Below are positions 33,629 through 42,221 of a stretch of 64,000 nucleotides of DNA, piece by piece. The notes under the pieces were generated by a model that made no database searches, had not been told where the DNA came from, and saw nothing but the letters and a program-made list of their open reading frames with translations. The stretch covers positions 4,216,001 to 4,280,000 of the forward strand of contig NZ_CP102512.1 of NCBI RefSeq assembly GCF_024612015.1, read 5' to 3'. Every line of letters starts with the position of its first letter. The first letter of the stretch is position 1. The DNA is from Streptomyces sp. CA-210063. Lineage in GTDB: Bacteria > Actinomycetota > Actinomycetes > Streptomycetales > Streptomycetaceae. The translations under genes were made by a program, and so were the position numbers.

Positions 33629-34567
33629 TTGGAAACCACAGGATCACGTCCCACCCCGGAGCGAAGCCGCCGCGCGGTGCTCGCCCTCGGTGCCGTCGGT
33701 GCCGGCGCGGCGTTCGCGGCCGCCGTGCCGGGGGCGGCGTACGCCTCGGCTCCCGGCGACGCGGGGCTCTCCCGGCGACTGGGTGAGCTGGAGCGGGAGT
33801 ACTCCGCGCGGCTGGGGATCTTCGCCCACGACACGGCCACGGGGCGCACGGTGGCGTACCGCGCGGACGAGCGGTTCCCCATCTGCTCGGTGTTCAAGAC
33901 GCTCGCCGCCGGGGCGGTCCTACGGGACCTCGACCGCGACGGCGAGTACCTCGCCCGGCGGATCCACTACACGAAGGAGTACGTCACGGCGGCGGGCTAC
34001 GCCCCGATCACCGGCACGGACGCGAACGTGGCCGCCGGCATGACCGTCGGGGAGCTGTGCGCCGCCACCGTCTCGCACAGCGACAACGGGGCGGCGAACC
34101 TGCTGCTGCGCGAGCTGGGCGGGCCGGCCGCGATCACCCGGTTCAGCCGCTCGCTCGGCGACCGCACGACCCGGCTCGACCGCTGGGAGCCCGAGCTGAA
34201 CACGGCGGAACCGTGGCGGACCACGGACACCACCAGCCCGCGCGCGATCGGGAAGACCTACGCGCGGCTCGTCCTCGGCCGGGCCCTGCCGGACAGGGAC
34301 CGGGAACTGCTGACCGACTGGCTGATCGCCAACTCGACCAACGTCCAGCGCTTCCGCGCGGGTCTCCCCGCCGACTGGACCCTCGCGGACAAGACCGGGG
34401 GCGGATCGGCGTACGGCGTCGCCAACGACGTGGGCATCGTCTGGCCGCCCGGCCGCCCGCCCCTCGTCCTGTCCGTCCTGTCGACCAAGTACGACCCCGC
34501 GGGGCCCACGGACAATCCGCTGGTGGCCAGGGCGGCGGGGCTGGTGGCGGGGGAACTCACGGGCTGA
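33629..34567 (+). CDS. bla: Class A beta-lactamase
   Basis: A 312-aa serine beta-lactamase, hydrolysing the beta-lactam ring outside the cell. Motifs: S87-V-F-K90 (SxxK) in PICSVFKTL, SDN at 151-153, the omega-loop RWEPELN with the general-base Glu187, and DKTGGG. The N-terminus (PERSRRAVLALGAVGAGAAF, ending AYASA) is a Tat-type signal. TTG 33629 is preferred because GGGGAA lies six bases before it; a GTG at 33569 would add 20 residues. No BlaI/BlaR gene is adjacent. The TGA stop is followed at once by GCGCTCCGCTGG, the 3'-end element. Confidence 0.92.
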   Translation: METTGSRPTPERSRRAVLALGAVGAGAAFAAAVPGAAYASAPGDAGLSRRLGELEREYSARLGIFAHDTATGRTVAYRADERFPICSVFKTLAAGAVLRDLDRDGEYLARRIHYTKEYVTAAGYAPITGTDANVAAGMTVGELCAATVSHSDNGAANLLLRELGGPAAITRFSRSLGDRTTRLDRWEPELNTAEPWRTTDTTSPRAIGKTYARLVLGRALPDRDRELLTDWLIANSTNVQRFRAGLPADWTLADKTGGGSAYGVANDVGIVWPPGRPPLVLSVLSTKYDPAGPTDNPLVARAAGLVAGELTG

Positions 34568-34654
34568 GCGCTCCGCTGGTAGGACGGTGGCGAAGCTGCG
34601 GGCCGGTGGGGGCTGGTCGCGCCCACGCGGCGGTAGCCGCACATTCGACACAGC
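34565..34654. repeat. Composite 3'-end element, copy C (degenerate)
   Basis: The bla stop reads TGAGCGCTCCGCTGG. GGGCCGGTGGGGGCTGGTCGCG follows some 35 bases later, matching the G-rich and GGTCGCGC parts of the other copies, but the CAGTTCCCC block is replaced by the terminator hairpin sequence. Confidence 0.65.
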
Positions 34655-34679
34655 CCCGCGCCCCTCACGGGGCGCGGGG
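34654..34679 (+). terminator. Strong hairpin terminator after bla
   Basis: CCCCGCGCCCC and GGGGCGCGGGG pair perfectly (11 bp) around a TCAC loop, 87 bases after the bla stop. No T-run follows. Confidence 0.85.
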
Positions 34680-34690
34680 ACGATCAGGCA

Positions 34691-34754
34691 GTGCCCTTCC
34701 GGGTGCTGCCCCTTCGGGTGGTGGCCTTCGGGGTGGTGGCCTTCGGGGCAGTGG
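34691..34754. repeat. 15-bp direct repeats after the bla terminator
   Basis: GTGGCCTTCGGGGTG at 34721-34735 and GTGGCCTTCGGGGCA at 34736-34750 are tandem units, with two more diverged units before them. They lie in the 267-bp gap between bla and the secreted protein gene. Confidence 0.75.
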
Positions 34755-34834
34755 CTGGAGAGACAATTTCGGGCGAGTGCCGGGGTTCGTAGGGTCGTTG
34801 ACGCAGGTAAACGCACGCGTCACGGGGAGCCCAG

Positions 34835-35521
34835 ATGCTTACTTCCACCACCGGTCGACTCACGACCGCGGCCGTCGCCACGGTCGCCGGTCTCGCTGTT
34901 CTCGCGCCCGCCGCCCAGGCCGTGGAGCAGGCGCCGGCGAAGCCCGCGGTCAAGCTGACCGTCGCCGGTTACACCAAGTACCTCAAGGCACAGAAGACGC
35001 CCGCGGCGAAGCAGACCCTCAAGAAGTTCCAGGGGCTGAGCAAGGGTCAGCAGACCGTCTTCGTGAAGGACCTCCAGGACCGCAGGATCTACAAGGCGCT
35101 GCTCGGCAAGGTGGCGGCGCCCGTGGGCAAGCCGGTCAGCATCATCGACCCGTACAACAAGGAAGTGCGCTTCGTCACCAAGGCGTCCTCGATCGTCGCC
35201 AAGGACAAGAGCCGCACGACGACCGTCAGCTTCACGGTGACCCAGGAGATCTTCCGTATCCCGGTCACCAGCGAGACCCTGACCATCAGCTACCCGACGG
35301 TCGGCAAGGGCCCGAAGCGGGCGAGGGCCAGCGCCACGGTCACCAACGTCAACGCGGCCATCAAGATCAAGAACGACCGCGTCAGCGTGAAGGGCTTCGG
35401 CGCCACCGCCTCCTGGGCCGCCATCCCGCAGGTGAAGTCCTTCGGCAAGCCCGCGTACAAGGCGCAGACCGTCCTCGGCGCCAAGAGCAGCTACCGGGCC
35501 ACCCTCAAGAACGTCGGCTGA
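34835..35521 (+). CDS. Secreted Lys-rich protein of unknown function
   Basis: A 228-aa exported protein. The signal peptide is TTAAVATVAGLAVLAPAAQA, with cleavage expected after AQA near residue 29. The mature part starts with a Lys/Ala-rich helical region (VAGYTKYLKAQKTPAAKQTL) and continues as a beta-rich domain (RTTTVSFTVTQEIFRIPVTS). It contains no cysteine and no enzyme motif that I recognise, and the mature protein is strongly basic. ATG 34835 follows CACGGGGAG. A TTGACG near 34798 could be a -35 element, without a clear -10. Confidence 0.75.
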   Translation: MLTSTTGRLTTAAVATVAGLAVLAPAAQAVEQAPAKPAVKLTVAGYTKYLKAQKTPAAKQTLKKFQGLSKGQQTVFVKDLQDRRIYKALLGKVAAPVGKPVSIIDPYNKEVRFVTKASSIVAKDKSRTTTVSFTVTQEIFRIPVTSETLTISYPTVGKGPKRARASATVTNVNAAIKIKNDRVSVKGFGATASWAAIPQVKSFGKPAYKAQTVLGAKSSYRATLKNVG

Positions 35522-35580
35522 CCCACAAGCTCGGCCATCGGCTGACCCACCCCGCGCGCCCCTGCCCCGGGCGCGCCCGC

Positions 35581-35612
35581 GAGGCCCAGGACCACCTCCC
35601 GTCCTGGGCCTC
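35581..35612 (+). terminator. Hairpin terminator after the secreted protein gene
   Basis: GAGGCCCAGGAC and GTCCTGGGCCTC pair perfectly (12 bp) around CACCTCCC, 60 bases after the stop. It separates this gene from the aminotransferase 40 bp further on. Confidence 0.88.
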
Positions 35613-35651
35613 GCCCCTGCCGCTGGCCCCGATCCCCCTCGGGGCCGCAGC

Positions 35652-36872
35652 ATGAGCGGCATGAGCAACGTGAGCGGCAGGACAGACACGAGCGGCATGC
35701 GGATCTCGCGGCGGGCCCAGGCCGTCGCCCCCTTCTACGCGATGGAGTTCGCCAAGCAGGCCGCCTCGCTGGCCGCCCAGGGGCACGACGTCGTCAGACT
35801 CAGCCTCGGCGAGCCGGACTTCGGCGCACCCCCGGCCGTCCTGGAGGCGATGCGCGAGGTCATGGACGGGCGGCCGATGACGTACACGGCGGCGCTCGGG
35901 CTGCCGGCCCTGCGGCAGGCCATCGCGGGGTTCTACGGCGACCAGCACGGCGTCGACGTCGATCCGGGCCGGATCGTCGTCACGGCCGGCGCCTCGGCCG
36001 CGCTCGTGCTGGCCACCGCCGCGCTCGTCGACCCCGGTGACGAGGTCCTCATCGGCGACCCCTCCTACCCGTGCAACCGGCAGATCGTCGAGAGCTTCGG
36101 CGCCGGGGTCACCCTCGTCCCCACCACCGCCGAGTCCCGGTTCCAGCTGGACGCGGCGTCGGTCCGCTCCCACTGGACGGACCACACGCGCGGGGTGATG
36201 GTCGCCACCCCGTCCAACCCCACGGGCACCTCCGTACCGGCCGACGAACTGGCCGCGATCTGCGACCTCGCCCGCGAACGCGACGCGTGGCGCCTCGTCG
36301 ACGAGATCTACCTCGACCTCGGGGACCACGACGAGCGGGGCCGCCCACCGCGCAGCGCGCTCTCACTGGACCCCGGCGCCGTCGTCATCAACAGCTTCTC
36401 CAAGTACTTCGGCATGACCGGCTGGCGGCTCGGCTGGTGCGTCGTCCCCGAACCTCTCGTCCCGGCCCTCGAACGCCTCGCCCAGAACTACTTCCTCTGC
36501 GCCTCCGCCCCCGCCCAGCACGCCGCCCTCGCCTGCTTCACCCCCGAGTCGCTCGCGGTGTGCGAGGCCCGCCGGGTCGAGTTCGGCGAGCGGCGCGCGC
36601 TCGTCCTGGACGGGCTGGCGCGGATCGGGCTGCCGGTCCCGGTGCCGCCCGACGGGGCGTTCTACGTCTACTTCGACGTCGGCGGGACCGGCCTCACCTC
36701 CTGGCAGTTCTGCGAACGGGCCCTGCGGGAGGCGCACGTCGCCCTCACCCCGGGCAAGGACTTCGGCACGCACACCGCCGGCACCCATGTCCGCCTCTCC
36801 TACGCGGCTTCGGCGGACGAGCTGCGCGAGGGGATCGCCCGGCTGGGGAAGTTCATGGCCACGCTGCGGTGA
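35652..36872 (+). CDS. PLP-dependent aminotransferase, class I/II
   Basis: A 406-aa fold-type I aminotransferase. Visible motifs: LSLGEPDFGAPPAVLEAM, TAGASAALVLA, DPSYPCN, PSNPTGT, DEIYLDL and the cofactor lysine Lys251 in NSFSKYFGMTGWRLGW. It moves an amino group between an amino acid and a 2-oxo acid; the substrate cannot be read from the sequence. ATG 35652 gives a Ser/Gly-rich leader; ATG 35697 (MRISRRAQAV) is an alternative. It lies upstream of the lasso cluster but is separated by 374 bp and lacks a lasso-related role. Confidence 0.9.
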   Translation: MSGMSNVSGRTDTSGMRISRRAQAVAPFYAMEFAKQAASLAAQGHDVVRLSLGEPDFGAPPAVLEAMREVMDGRPMTYTAALGLPALRQAIAGFYGDQHGVDVDPGRIVVTAGASAALVLATAALVDPGDEVLIGDPSYPCNRQIVESFGAGVTLVPTTAESRFQLDAASVRSHWTDHTRGVMVATPSNPTGTSVPADELAAICDLARERDAWRLVDEIYLDLGDHDERGRPPRSALSLDPGAVVINSFSKYFGMTGWRLGWCVVPEPLVPALERLAQNYFLCASAPAQHAALACFTPESLAVCEARRVEFGERRALVLDGLARIGLPVPVPPDGAFYVYFDVGGTGLTSWQFCERALREAHVALTPGKDFGTHTAGTHVRLSYAASADELREGIARLGKFMATLR

Positions 36873-37246
36873 TCCGGCGGGCGAGGGCGACGCCTCAGCC
36901 CTTTCAGCCATTGTCGGATTAGCGGAGGACGGAAAGCGGCCATGGCTCGATGAATATCCTTCCTCCGCATTCGATCGCATTCGATCTCTCCGAGTGGGAT
37001 ACCGAATCACCGGGAGGAAGGGTTTGGCCGCACCGGGGTGGACACCGGGGAATCCGAGCCCGACAATCGCCCGCGCGAACGACGGCCGCCGCAGCCCGTC
37101 CATTCGGCCATCGACACGCACCTAAACTCGAATATCCGCTCGACATTCGCTGGTCCGCAGCGGCGAAAACCGTCTCTTGTGGGCCGCACTTCCGGCATCG
37201 CAGCATGTATCCGGATTTTCCACCCGTTCACGGAAGGAGACATGCG
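36873..37246 (+). promoter_or_regulatory. Intergenic region with the lasso precursor promoter
   Basis: This 374-bp stretch is less GC-rich than its surroundings and has no convincing gene. GCATTCGATC is repeated head-to-tail at 36967-36986. GGAAGGAG at 37232-37239 is a strong ribosome binding site 7 bases before the precursor ATG at 37247 and decides against the out-of-frame ATG at 37242. No -35/-10 pair stands out. Confidence 0.5.
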
Positions 37247-37381
37247 ATGGAGCAGCCCCAGATGGACGAGAAGCCGGTGTACCAGCCGCCGGCGGTGGCC
37301 GAGGTCGCCGAATTCTCGGAGCTGACCACCGGTTGTGGGTTCGACTTCTTCGAGATGCCCGCCCAGCACAACATCTGCTGA
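37247..37381 (+). CDS. Lasso peptide precursor
   Basis: A 44-aa precursor. The leader (residues 1-28) has the RRE recognition motif YQPPAVAEVAEF at 12-23 (Tyr12, Pro15, Phe23; Ala21 where Gly is common) and ends LTT, with the conserved Thr at position -2. The predicted core is GCGFDFFEMPAQHNIC: Gly1 would be joined to the side chain of Glu8, the only acidic residue at positions 7-9, and the C-terminal tail would thread the ring. Cys2 in the ring and Cys16 at the end could form a disulfide as in the BI-32169 type. It is followed by 181 bp and then the cyclase gene. I do not recognise the core. Confidence 0.88.
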   Translation: MEQPQMDEKPVYQPPAVAEVAEFSELTTGCGFDFFEMPAQHNIC

Positions 37382-37562
37382 TTCCAACCATCCCGATCGC
37401 CACGGCGCGTCCGGCGTGACGGGGCGCGGCCGGGACCGCACTCCGCCCTTTCCTGCCGGGGTGCGAGTTCCCGGCCGCTGCCGGAATTCATTCACCCATT
37501 CCCACATGCTTTCGGAAAAGCTTCTTGAATTCGGGCTGCAAGCAGAGAAGACCAGGGGGTCG

Positions 37563-39428
37563 ATGAGCGTGATGCCGGAAAGTACGACGCCGGGCAGCGG
37601 CTGGTTCGCGGTGCTGCCCGACTGTGACGCGGCGCGGGCGGCGGCCGCGGTGCTGGGCGCGGAGGCGACGCGGATCGTGGAGCACGCGTCCGGGCGGCCC
37701 TGGCTCGTCGGGCGGTGGGCGGAGGACGAGGCGGTCGTCGCGACGGTCGGCGACGCCCGGGTGGCGGTGGTGGGGCTCTCCCCGCTGACCGAGTCCCGCC
37801 TCGCCGCACTCGTCCGGGAGGACGACGCGCTCGGCTCGCTCGACCGGCTCGCCACCGGCCCGGTCGGCGGCTGCCATCTGCTGGCGTCGCAGTCGGGGCG
37901 GCTGCGCTCCCAGGGCACGGCCTCGGGGCTGCGGCAGCTGTTCTCCGCCCGGCTGGCCGGGGTCGTGGTCGCCTGCGACCGGGCGGACGTCCTGGCCACG
38001 GCCGTCGACGCCGGGATCGACGAACGCCTGGTGGCGCTGCGGCTCATGGACCCGCTGATCCCGCACCCCCTCGCCGAACGCCCCCTGTGGCGGGGCGTGT
38101 CGGCGGTCCCGGCCGGTACGGCCCTGCTGACGGACGCCGCCGGCAACGCCCGCACCCGCCGCTGGTGGCAGGCCCCCGAGCCCGAACTGCCCCTCGCCGA
38201 GGGCGCGGAGCGGCTGGCCGAGGCACTCGCGGACGCGGTGGCCGTACGCACCGCCGGGGGCGGGGTGATCAGCTCGGACCTGTCCGGCGGGCTGGACTCG
38301 ACCTCGCTGTGCTTCCTGGCCGCGCGCGGCCCCGCCCGGCTGCTGGCCCTCACCCTCACCGGCGCGGACCCCGCCAACGACGACCTCTCCTGGGCCCGGC
38401 GGGCGGCGGCGCACCTGTCGGACACGGACCACCAGGTGCTGCCGATGGACGAACTGCCGCCCCACTACACCGGTGTGCTGCGGGCCGGCGAAGGTGTCGA
38501 CGAGCCGTTCACAGGTGTCCGCGTCCGCGCGCCCTTCGCCGAGACCGCTCGCCGTCTGGCGGGCATGGGCTCGCGGCTGCATCTGTCCGGAGAGGGCGCC
38601 GACCAGATCCTGTCCGCGCGACCGCCGTATCTGCACACCACGTTCCGCACCCGGCCACGCACCGCGCTCACACATCTGCGCGCCACCCTCTCCGCCCAGC
38701 GCTGGCATCTGCTCCCCACCCTGAGAGCGCTGGCCGACCGCCGCTCGTACGGGCGCTGGCTCGCGGACACCGCCCGTGACCTCTCCCCCGTCCTGGCCCT
38801 GGACGGCACCCCCGCCCTGGGCTGGCAGATGCTGCGGCCCCAACTCCCGCCCTGGGCGAGCCCGGACGCGGCGGCGGCCGTACGCGAACTCCTCTGGCAG
38901 ACCGCCCTCGAAGCCGAACCCCTCGCACCGACCCGGGGGCAGCACGAGGTCCTGTGGTCCGTGCGCAACGGCACCCGGCTCGCCCGCCAGCTCACCCGCG
39001 TCACCAGTGAGGCGGGCCTGCCCACGCACTACCCGTTCTACGACGACCGCGTGGTCGAGGCGGCCCTCGCCGTACGGCTGCACGAGCGCACCACCCCGTT
39101 CGCCTACAAGCCGCTCCTGGTGCGGGCGATGCGGGAGGCGGTGCCCGCCGAACTGCTCGCCCGCCGCACCAAGGGCGAGTACAGCGCCGAGATGCAGAGC
39201 GGGCTGCGCACCCGCCGCGCCGACCTGGCGGACCTCCTCGACCGGCCGCTCCTCGCCACCCTCGGCCTCGTCGACGCCGACGCCCTGCGCCGCGCCTGCC
39301 TCAGCATGTTCCCGCCCCGGCTCTCCCCCGTGACCCTGGAGGCGACCCTGGCCGTCGAGACCTGGCTCCGCGCCCACGCGGGCCCCGCCTCCGCCACGCC
39401 CGCCATGGGAAGCGAGGCGGCGGCATGA
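37563..39428 (+). CDS. Lasso cyclase (asparagine-synthetase-like)
   Basis: A 621-aa homologue of class B asparagine synthetase that activates the ring acid (here Glu8) as an AMP ester and closes the macrolactam with the free N-terminus. The PP-loop ATP site is SGGLDS at residues 241-246, followed by LSGEGADQILSARPPY and the late YPFYDDRVVEAAL/RRTKGEY region. The N-terminal glutaminase-like half lacks the catalytic Cys2, as expected for lasso cyclases. ATG 37563 is used after AGGGGGT; other starts lie within 9 bp. The stop overlaps the B1 gene by 4 bp. Confidence 0.93.
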   Translation: MSVMPESTTPGSGWFAVLPDCDAARAAAAVLGAEATRIVEHASGRPWLVGRWAEDEAVVATVGDARVAVVGLSPLTESRLAALVREDDALGSLDRLATGPVGGCHLLASQSGRLRSQGTASGLRQLFSARLAGVVVACDRADVLATAVDAGIDERLVALRLMDPLIPHPLAERPLWRGVSAVPAGTALLTDAAGNARTRRWWQAPEPELPLAEGAERLAEALADAVAVRTAGGGVISSDLSGGLDSTSLCFLAARGPARLLALTLTGADPANDDLSWARRAAAHLSDTDHQVLPMDELPPHYTGVLRAGEGVDEPFTGVRVRAPFAETARRLAGMGSRLHLSGEGADQILSARPPYLHTTFRTRPRTALTHLRATLSAQRWHLLPTLRALADRRSYGRWLADTARDLSPVLALDGTPALGWQMLRPQLPPWASPDAAAAVRELLWQTALEAEPLAPTRGQHEVLWSVRNGTRLARQLTRVTSEAGLPTHYPFYDDRVVEAALAVRLHERTTPFAYKPLLVRAMREAVPAELLARRTKGEYSAEMQSGLRTRRADLADLLDRPLLATLGLVDADALRRACLSMFPPRLSPVTLEATLAVETWLRAHAGPASATPAMGSEAAA

Positions 39429-39715
39429 GCGCGGCAGGAAAGCGGAACAGGAACGCGGCGGGGACGCGGTTGCGACGGCATGTGTCCGTCTCCGACGTGG
39501 AGGACGGGATGGTCCTGCTGGACGAGCGCAAGGGCCGGTACTTCAAGGTGAACGCGAGCGGCGCGCTGATTCTGCGGGCCCTGCTCGACGGCGCCCCGCC
39601 GGCCGACGCGGTCCGGGCGCTCGTGGAGCGGTACGAGGTCTCCGAGGAGCGGGCGGCGGCCGATGTCGACGCGCTCACCGCCGAGTTGGCGGGCAACGGG
39701 CTGGTGGTGTCATGA
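39425..39715 (+). CDS. Lasso B1 protein, PqqD-type leader-binding RRE
   Basis: A 96-aa PqqD-like RiPP recognition element: SVSDVEDGMVLLDERKGRYF, then NASGALILRALLDG and a C-terminal helix ending ELAGNGLVVS. It binds the precursor leader and presents it to the B2 peptidase and the cyclase. Overlaps of 4 bp on both sides tie it to the cyclase and B2 genes. Confidence 0.93.
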   Translation: MSAAGKRNRNAAGTRLRRHVSVSDVEDGMVLLDERKGRYFKVNASGALILRALLDGAPPADAVRALVERYEVSEERAAADVDALTAELAGNGLVVS

Positions 39716-40134
39716 GCGTCCCCTCCGTCTTCCAGGAACGGCGCCGGCTGCCCATGCGCCGGCGGCCGCTCCCGCTGCTCGCGGTGGGCGCCGCGCATCT
39801 GATCGGCCGGCTCTCCCCGCTGCGCATCCGGCAGATCCTGACCGCCTGTTCACTCGGCGGCCGCCCGGCGACGTACGCCGAAGCCGCGCGGGCCCGCGCC
39901 GACGTGGTCGCGGTGAGCGTGCGCTGCGCCGGGCAGGGCTGTCTGCCCCGGTCCATCGCCACCGCGCTGCTCTGCCGCGCCCGGGGCACCTGGCCCACCT
40001 GGCGCACAGGGATGCGTACGGTCCCGATGGTCGCCCACGCGTGGGTGGAGGCGGAGGGCCGTCCGGTGGACGACCTGCCGCTCACCCCGGGCATCCCACC
40101 GCTCATCACCGTCGCGCCACGGGCGCGCTCGTAG
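39712..40134 (+). CDS. Lasso B2 leader peptidase, transglutaminase-like
   Basis: A 140-aa cysteine protease of the lasso B2 family. The catalytic triad is probably Cys77 (GQGCLPRSIATALL), His109 (MVAHAWVEAEG) and Asp120 or 121 (PVDDLPLTPG). It removes the leader after Thr28 so that Gly29 can cyclise. The split B1/B2 form is typical of actinobacterial lasso clusters. The start overlaps the B1 stop by 4 bp. Confidence 0.93.
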   Translation: MSVPSVFQERRRLPMRRRPLPLLAVGAAHLIGRLSPLRIRQILTACSLGGRPATYAEAARARADVVAVSVRCAGQGCLPRSIATALLCRARGTWPTWRTGMRTVPMVAHAWVEAEGRPVDDLPLTPGIPPLITVAPRARS

Positions 40135-40149
40135 CAGGGGGGGAATGTC

Positions 40150-41076
40150 GTGCCGGGCGACGACATCGCCGTACACGCCGAGGAACTCAGCAAGCTCTAC
40201 GGGACGCGGGAGGCCGTGGTCGGGCTCGACCTCACCGTCCCGGCGGGCCGGATCTTCGGCTTCCTCGGCCCCAACGGGGCGGGCAAGTCCACCACCATCG
40301 GCATGCTCTGCACCCTGCTGCGCCCGACCCTGGGCGACGCGTGGGTGGCCGGGGCGCACGTGGTCCGCGAGGCCGCGCGGGTACGGCGCCGGATCGGCGT
40401 CGTCTTCCAGGAGCAGACCCTCGACCAGGATCTGACGGTCATGGAGAGCATGCGGCTGCAGGCCGAGCTGTACGGGCTGCCCGGCGCGGCGGCCCGCGCG
40501 GCCGGTACGGCCCTGCTCGGCCTGGTCGGTCTCGCCGACCGGGCCGGGCATGTGGTCCGCACCCTCTCCGGCGGCACCCGCCGCCGCCTGGAGATCGCCC
40601 GGGCGCTGGTGCACGGCCCCCGGGTGCTCTTCCTCGACGAGCCCACCGCCGGGCTCGACCCGCAGACCCGGGCCGCCGTCCGGGAGTATCTGCGGCTGCT
40701 GTGCCGGGAGCACGGCATCACCGTCTTCCTGACCACGCACCATCTGGAGGAGGCCGAGCACTGCGACCGCATCGCCATCATCGACCACGGCGAACTGGTC
40801 ACGGAGGGCACGCCCCGCGAGCTGAAGGCGGTCATCGGCGCCGACCTCGTCACCCTGCGCACCGATGACGACGAGCGGGTCGCCGAGGCCGTGCGCCGGT
40901 CCTTCGGCCTGCCCACGGAGACCGGCCCCGACGGCGTACGCCTCCGCGCGGCCGACGGCGCCGCCCTCGTCCCCCGCCTCTGCGCCCAGCTCACCGTGCC
41001 CGTCCGCTCCGTGACGGTCACCTCACCCACCCTCGACGACGTGTTCCTGCACCACACGGGCCGCACGATCCGCTAG
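40150..41076 (+). CDS. ABC exporter ATP-binding protein (DrrA type)
   Basis: A 308-aa ATPase. Walker A GPNGAGKSTT, Q-loop VVFQEQTLDQDL, signature LSGGTRRRLEIARAL, Walker B VLFLDEPTAGLDP and the H-loop TTHHLEEAE are intact. The C-terminal extension ending SPTLDDVFLHHTGRT is typical of DrrA-type drug exporters. It probably pumps the finished lasso peptide out, giving self-protection. It starts 15 bp after B2 at GTG 40150, following a G-rich site. Confidence 0.9.
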   Translation: MPGDDIAVHAEELSKLYGTREAVVGLDLTVPAGRIFGFLGPNGAGKSTTIGMLCTLLRPTLGDAWVAGAHVVREAARVRRRIGVVFQEQTLDQDLTVMESMRLQAELYGLPGAAARAAGTALLGLVGLADRAGHVVRTLSGGTRRRLEIARALVHGPRVLFLDEPTAGLDPQTRAAVREYLRLLCREHGITVFLTTHHLEEAEHCDRIAIIDHGELVTEGTPRELKAVIGADLVTLRTDDDERVAEAVRRSFGLPTETGPDGVRLRAADGAALVPRLCAQLTVPVRSVTVTSPTLDDVFLHHTGRTIR

Positions 41077-41101
41077 CGCCGCCCGGCTCTCCAGAGGAGG
41101 C

Positions 41102-41995
41102 ATGCCCTTGTCGTCGGCGACCACGTCCGACTCCCTCTCGCCCCCTGCCCCCGACGCGACCGGCGGCCGCGGTGCACCCGACCGCCGTGCCGGGCCCTTC
41201 GTCGCCGATCTGCGGACCCTGCGGATCCTGTGGCGGCGGGAGATGACGCGGTTCCTGCGCAACCGGGCCCGGCTGGTGATGGGGCTGGCCGCGCCGCTGC
41301 TGTTCCTGTTCGTGCTCGGCAACGGGATCGGGTCCGCCGGGGGCGATCTCGGGCACTACCAGGCGTTCCTGTTCCCCGGCACGCTGCTGATGGTCGTGCA
41401 GGGCCCGGCCGTGGCCGTCGGCACGGTGCTCATGTGGGACCGGCAGTCCGGGTTCCTGCGCCAGATGCTGGTGGCGCCGGTGCGGCGCGGCGCCATCCTG
41501 GCGGGCATCTGCCTGGGCGGTGCCACCACCGGGGCCCTGTACGCGCTGCCGGTCCTCGCCCTCGCCGGTCCCATGGGGCTGCCGTACCACCCCCGGTTGC
41601 TGCTCGTCCTGGGCGAGGTGGCTCTGCTGTCGTTCGCGCTCACCGCCCTCGGCGTCTCGGCGGCCGTGTGCATCCGGCGCCCCGAGACCTTCCAGATCGT
41701 CTCCGGCCTGGCGATGGCCCCGGCGATGCTCCTGTCCGGCGCGCTGTTCCCCGTCGGCGGCCTGCCGTCGTGGCTCGGCGCCGCCGTCCTCGCCAACCCG
41801 CTCAGCTACGGCGTCGACGCCCTGCGCCGCACCATGCCCGACCCGGACCCGACCACCGCCGCCCCGGCCTGGTTCCACGCCGGCCCCGAGTGGTGGGGCT
41901 GGACCCCGCCGGTCCTTCTCGAACTCGCCCTCGTCGTGCTCCCGTCACTGCTTCTGCTGCTCCTCGCGGGGCGCCGCTTCGCCCGTATCGACTGA
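41102..41995 (+). CDS. ABC-2 type exporter permease (DrrB type)
   Basis: A 297-aa permease with about six helices (ARLVMGLAAPLLFLFVLGNG; GSLLMV-like LLMVVQGPAVAVGTVLMWDR; VALLSFALTALGVSAAVCIR; IVSGLAMAPAMLLSGALFPV; LALVVLPSLLLLLLAGRRF). It pairs with the preceding ATPase, 25 bp upstream, and ends the lasso operon. GGAGG lies six bases before ATG 41102. The use of two polypeptides differs from the single-chain ABC exporters of proteobacterial lasso clusters. Confidence 0.88.
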   Translation: MPLSSATTSDSLSPPAPDATGGRGAPDRRAGPFVADLRTLRILWRREMTRFLRNRARLVMGLAAPLLFLFVLGNGIGSAGGDLGHYQAFLFPGTLLMVVQGPAVAVGTVLMWDRQSGFLRQMLVAPVRRGAILAGICLGGATTGALYALPVLALAGPMGLPYHPRLLLVLGEVALLSFALTALGVSAAVCIRRPETFQIVSGLAMAPAMLLSGALFPVGGLPSWLGAAVLANPLSYGVDALRRTMPDPDPTTAAPAWFHAGPEWWGWTPPVLLELALVVLPSLLLLLLAGRRFARID

Positions 41996-42221
41996 GGCCG
42001 GGCGGCGGGTGAGGGGACGGCTGATCACGTCTTGGTAGCGGGTCGACGACTCGTCAAAGTGGCTCTATATGATCGGCGTTCGCATGTACGGGGGCATGTG
42101 CGGGTGCAACTCTGCCGTTTTCGTTCCGCGTTGCCGATTTCGGCTCGTGTTTGCCGTTTCCGTTCACTCCTCCGTGCGTCGCGCGCCCTTTCAGTGACAC
42201 CCGACGACGAGGAGAGGGGCC

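Noticed and set aside
35652..36872. Aminotransferase as part of the lasso cluster
   Set aside because: A terminator lies before it, 374 bp follow it, and no lasso chemistry needs it.
37038..37325. Alternative plus-strand frame ending over the precursor, including ATG 37242
   Set aside because: Its product has no lasso leader motif, while ATG 37247 has better spacing and the conserved leader.
37007..38425. Long minus-strand frame across the lasso precursor and cyclase
   Set aside because: High GC keeps it open; the plus-strand genes have precise motifs and overlaps.
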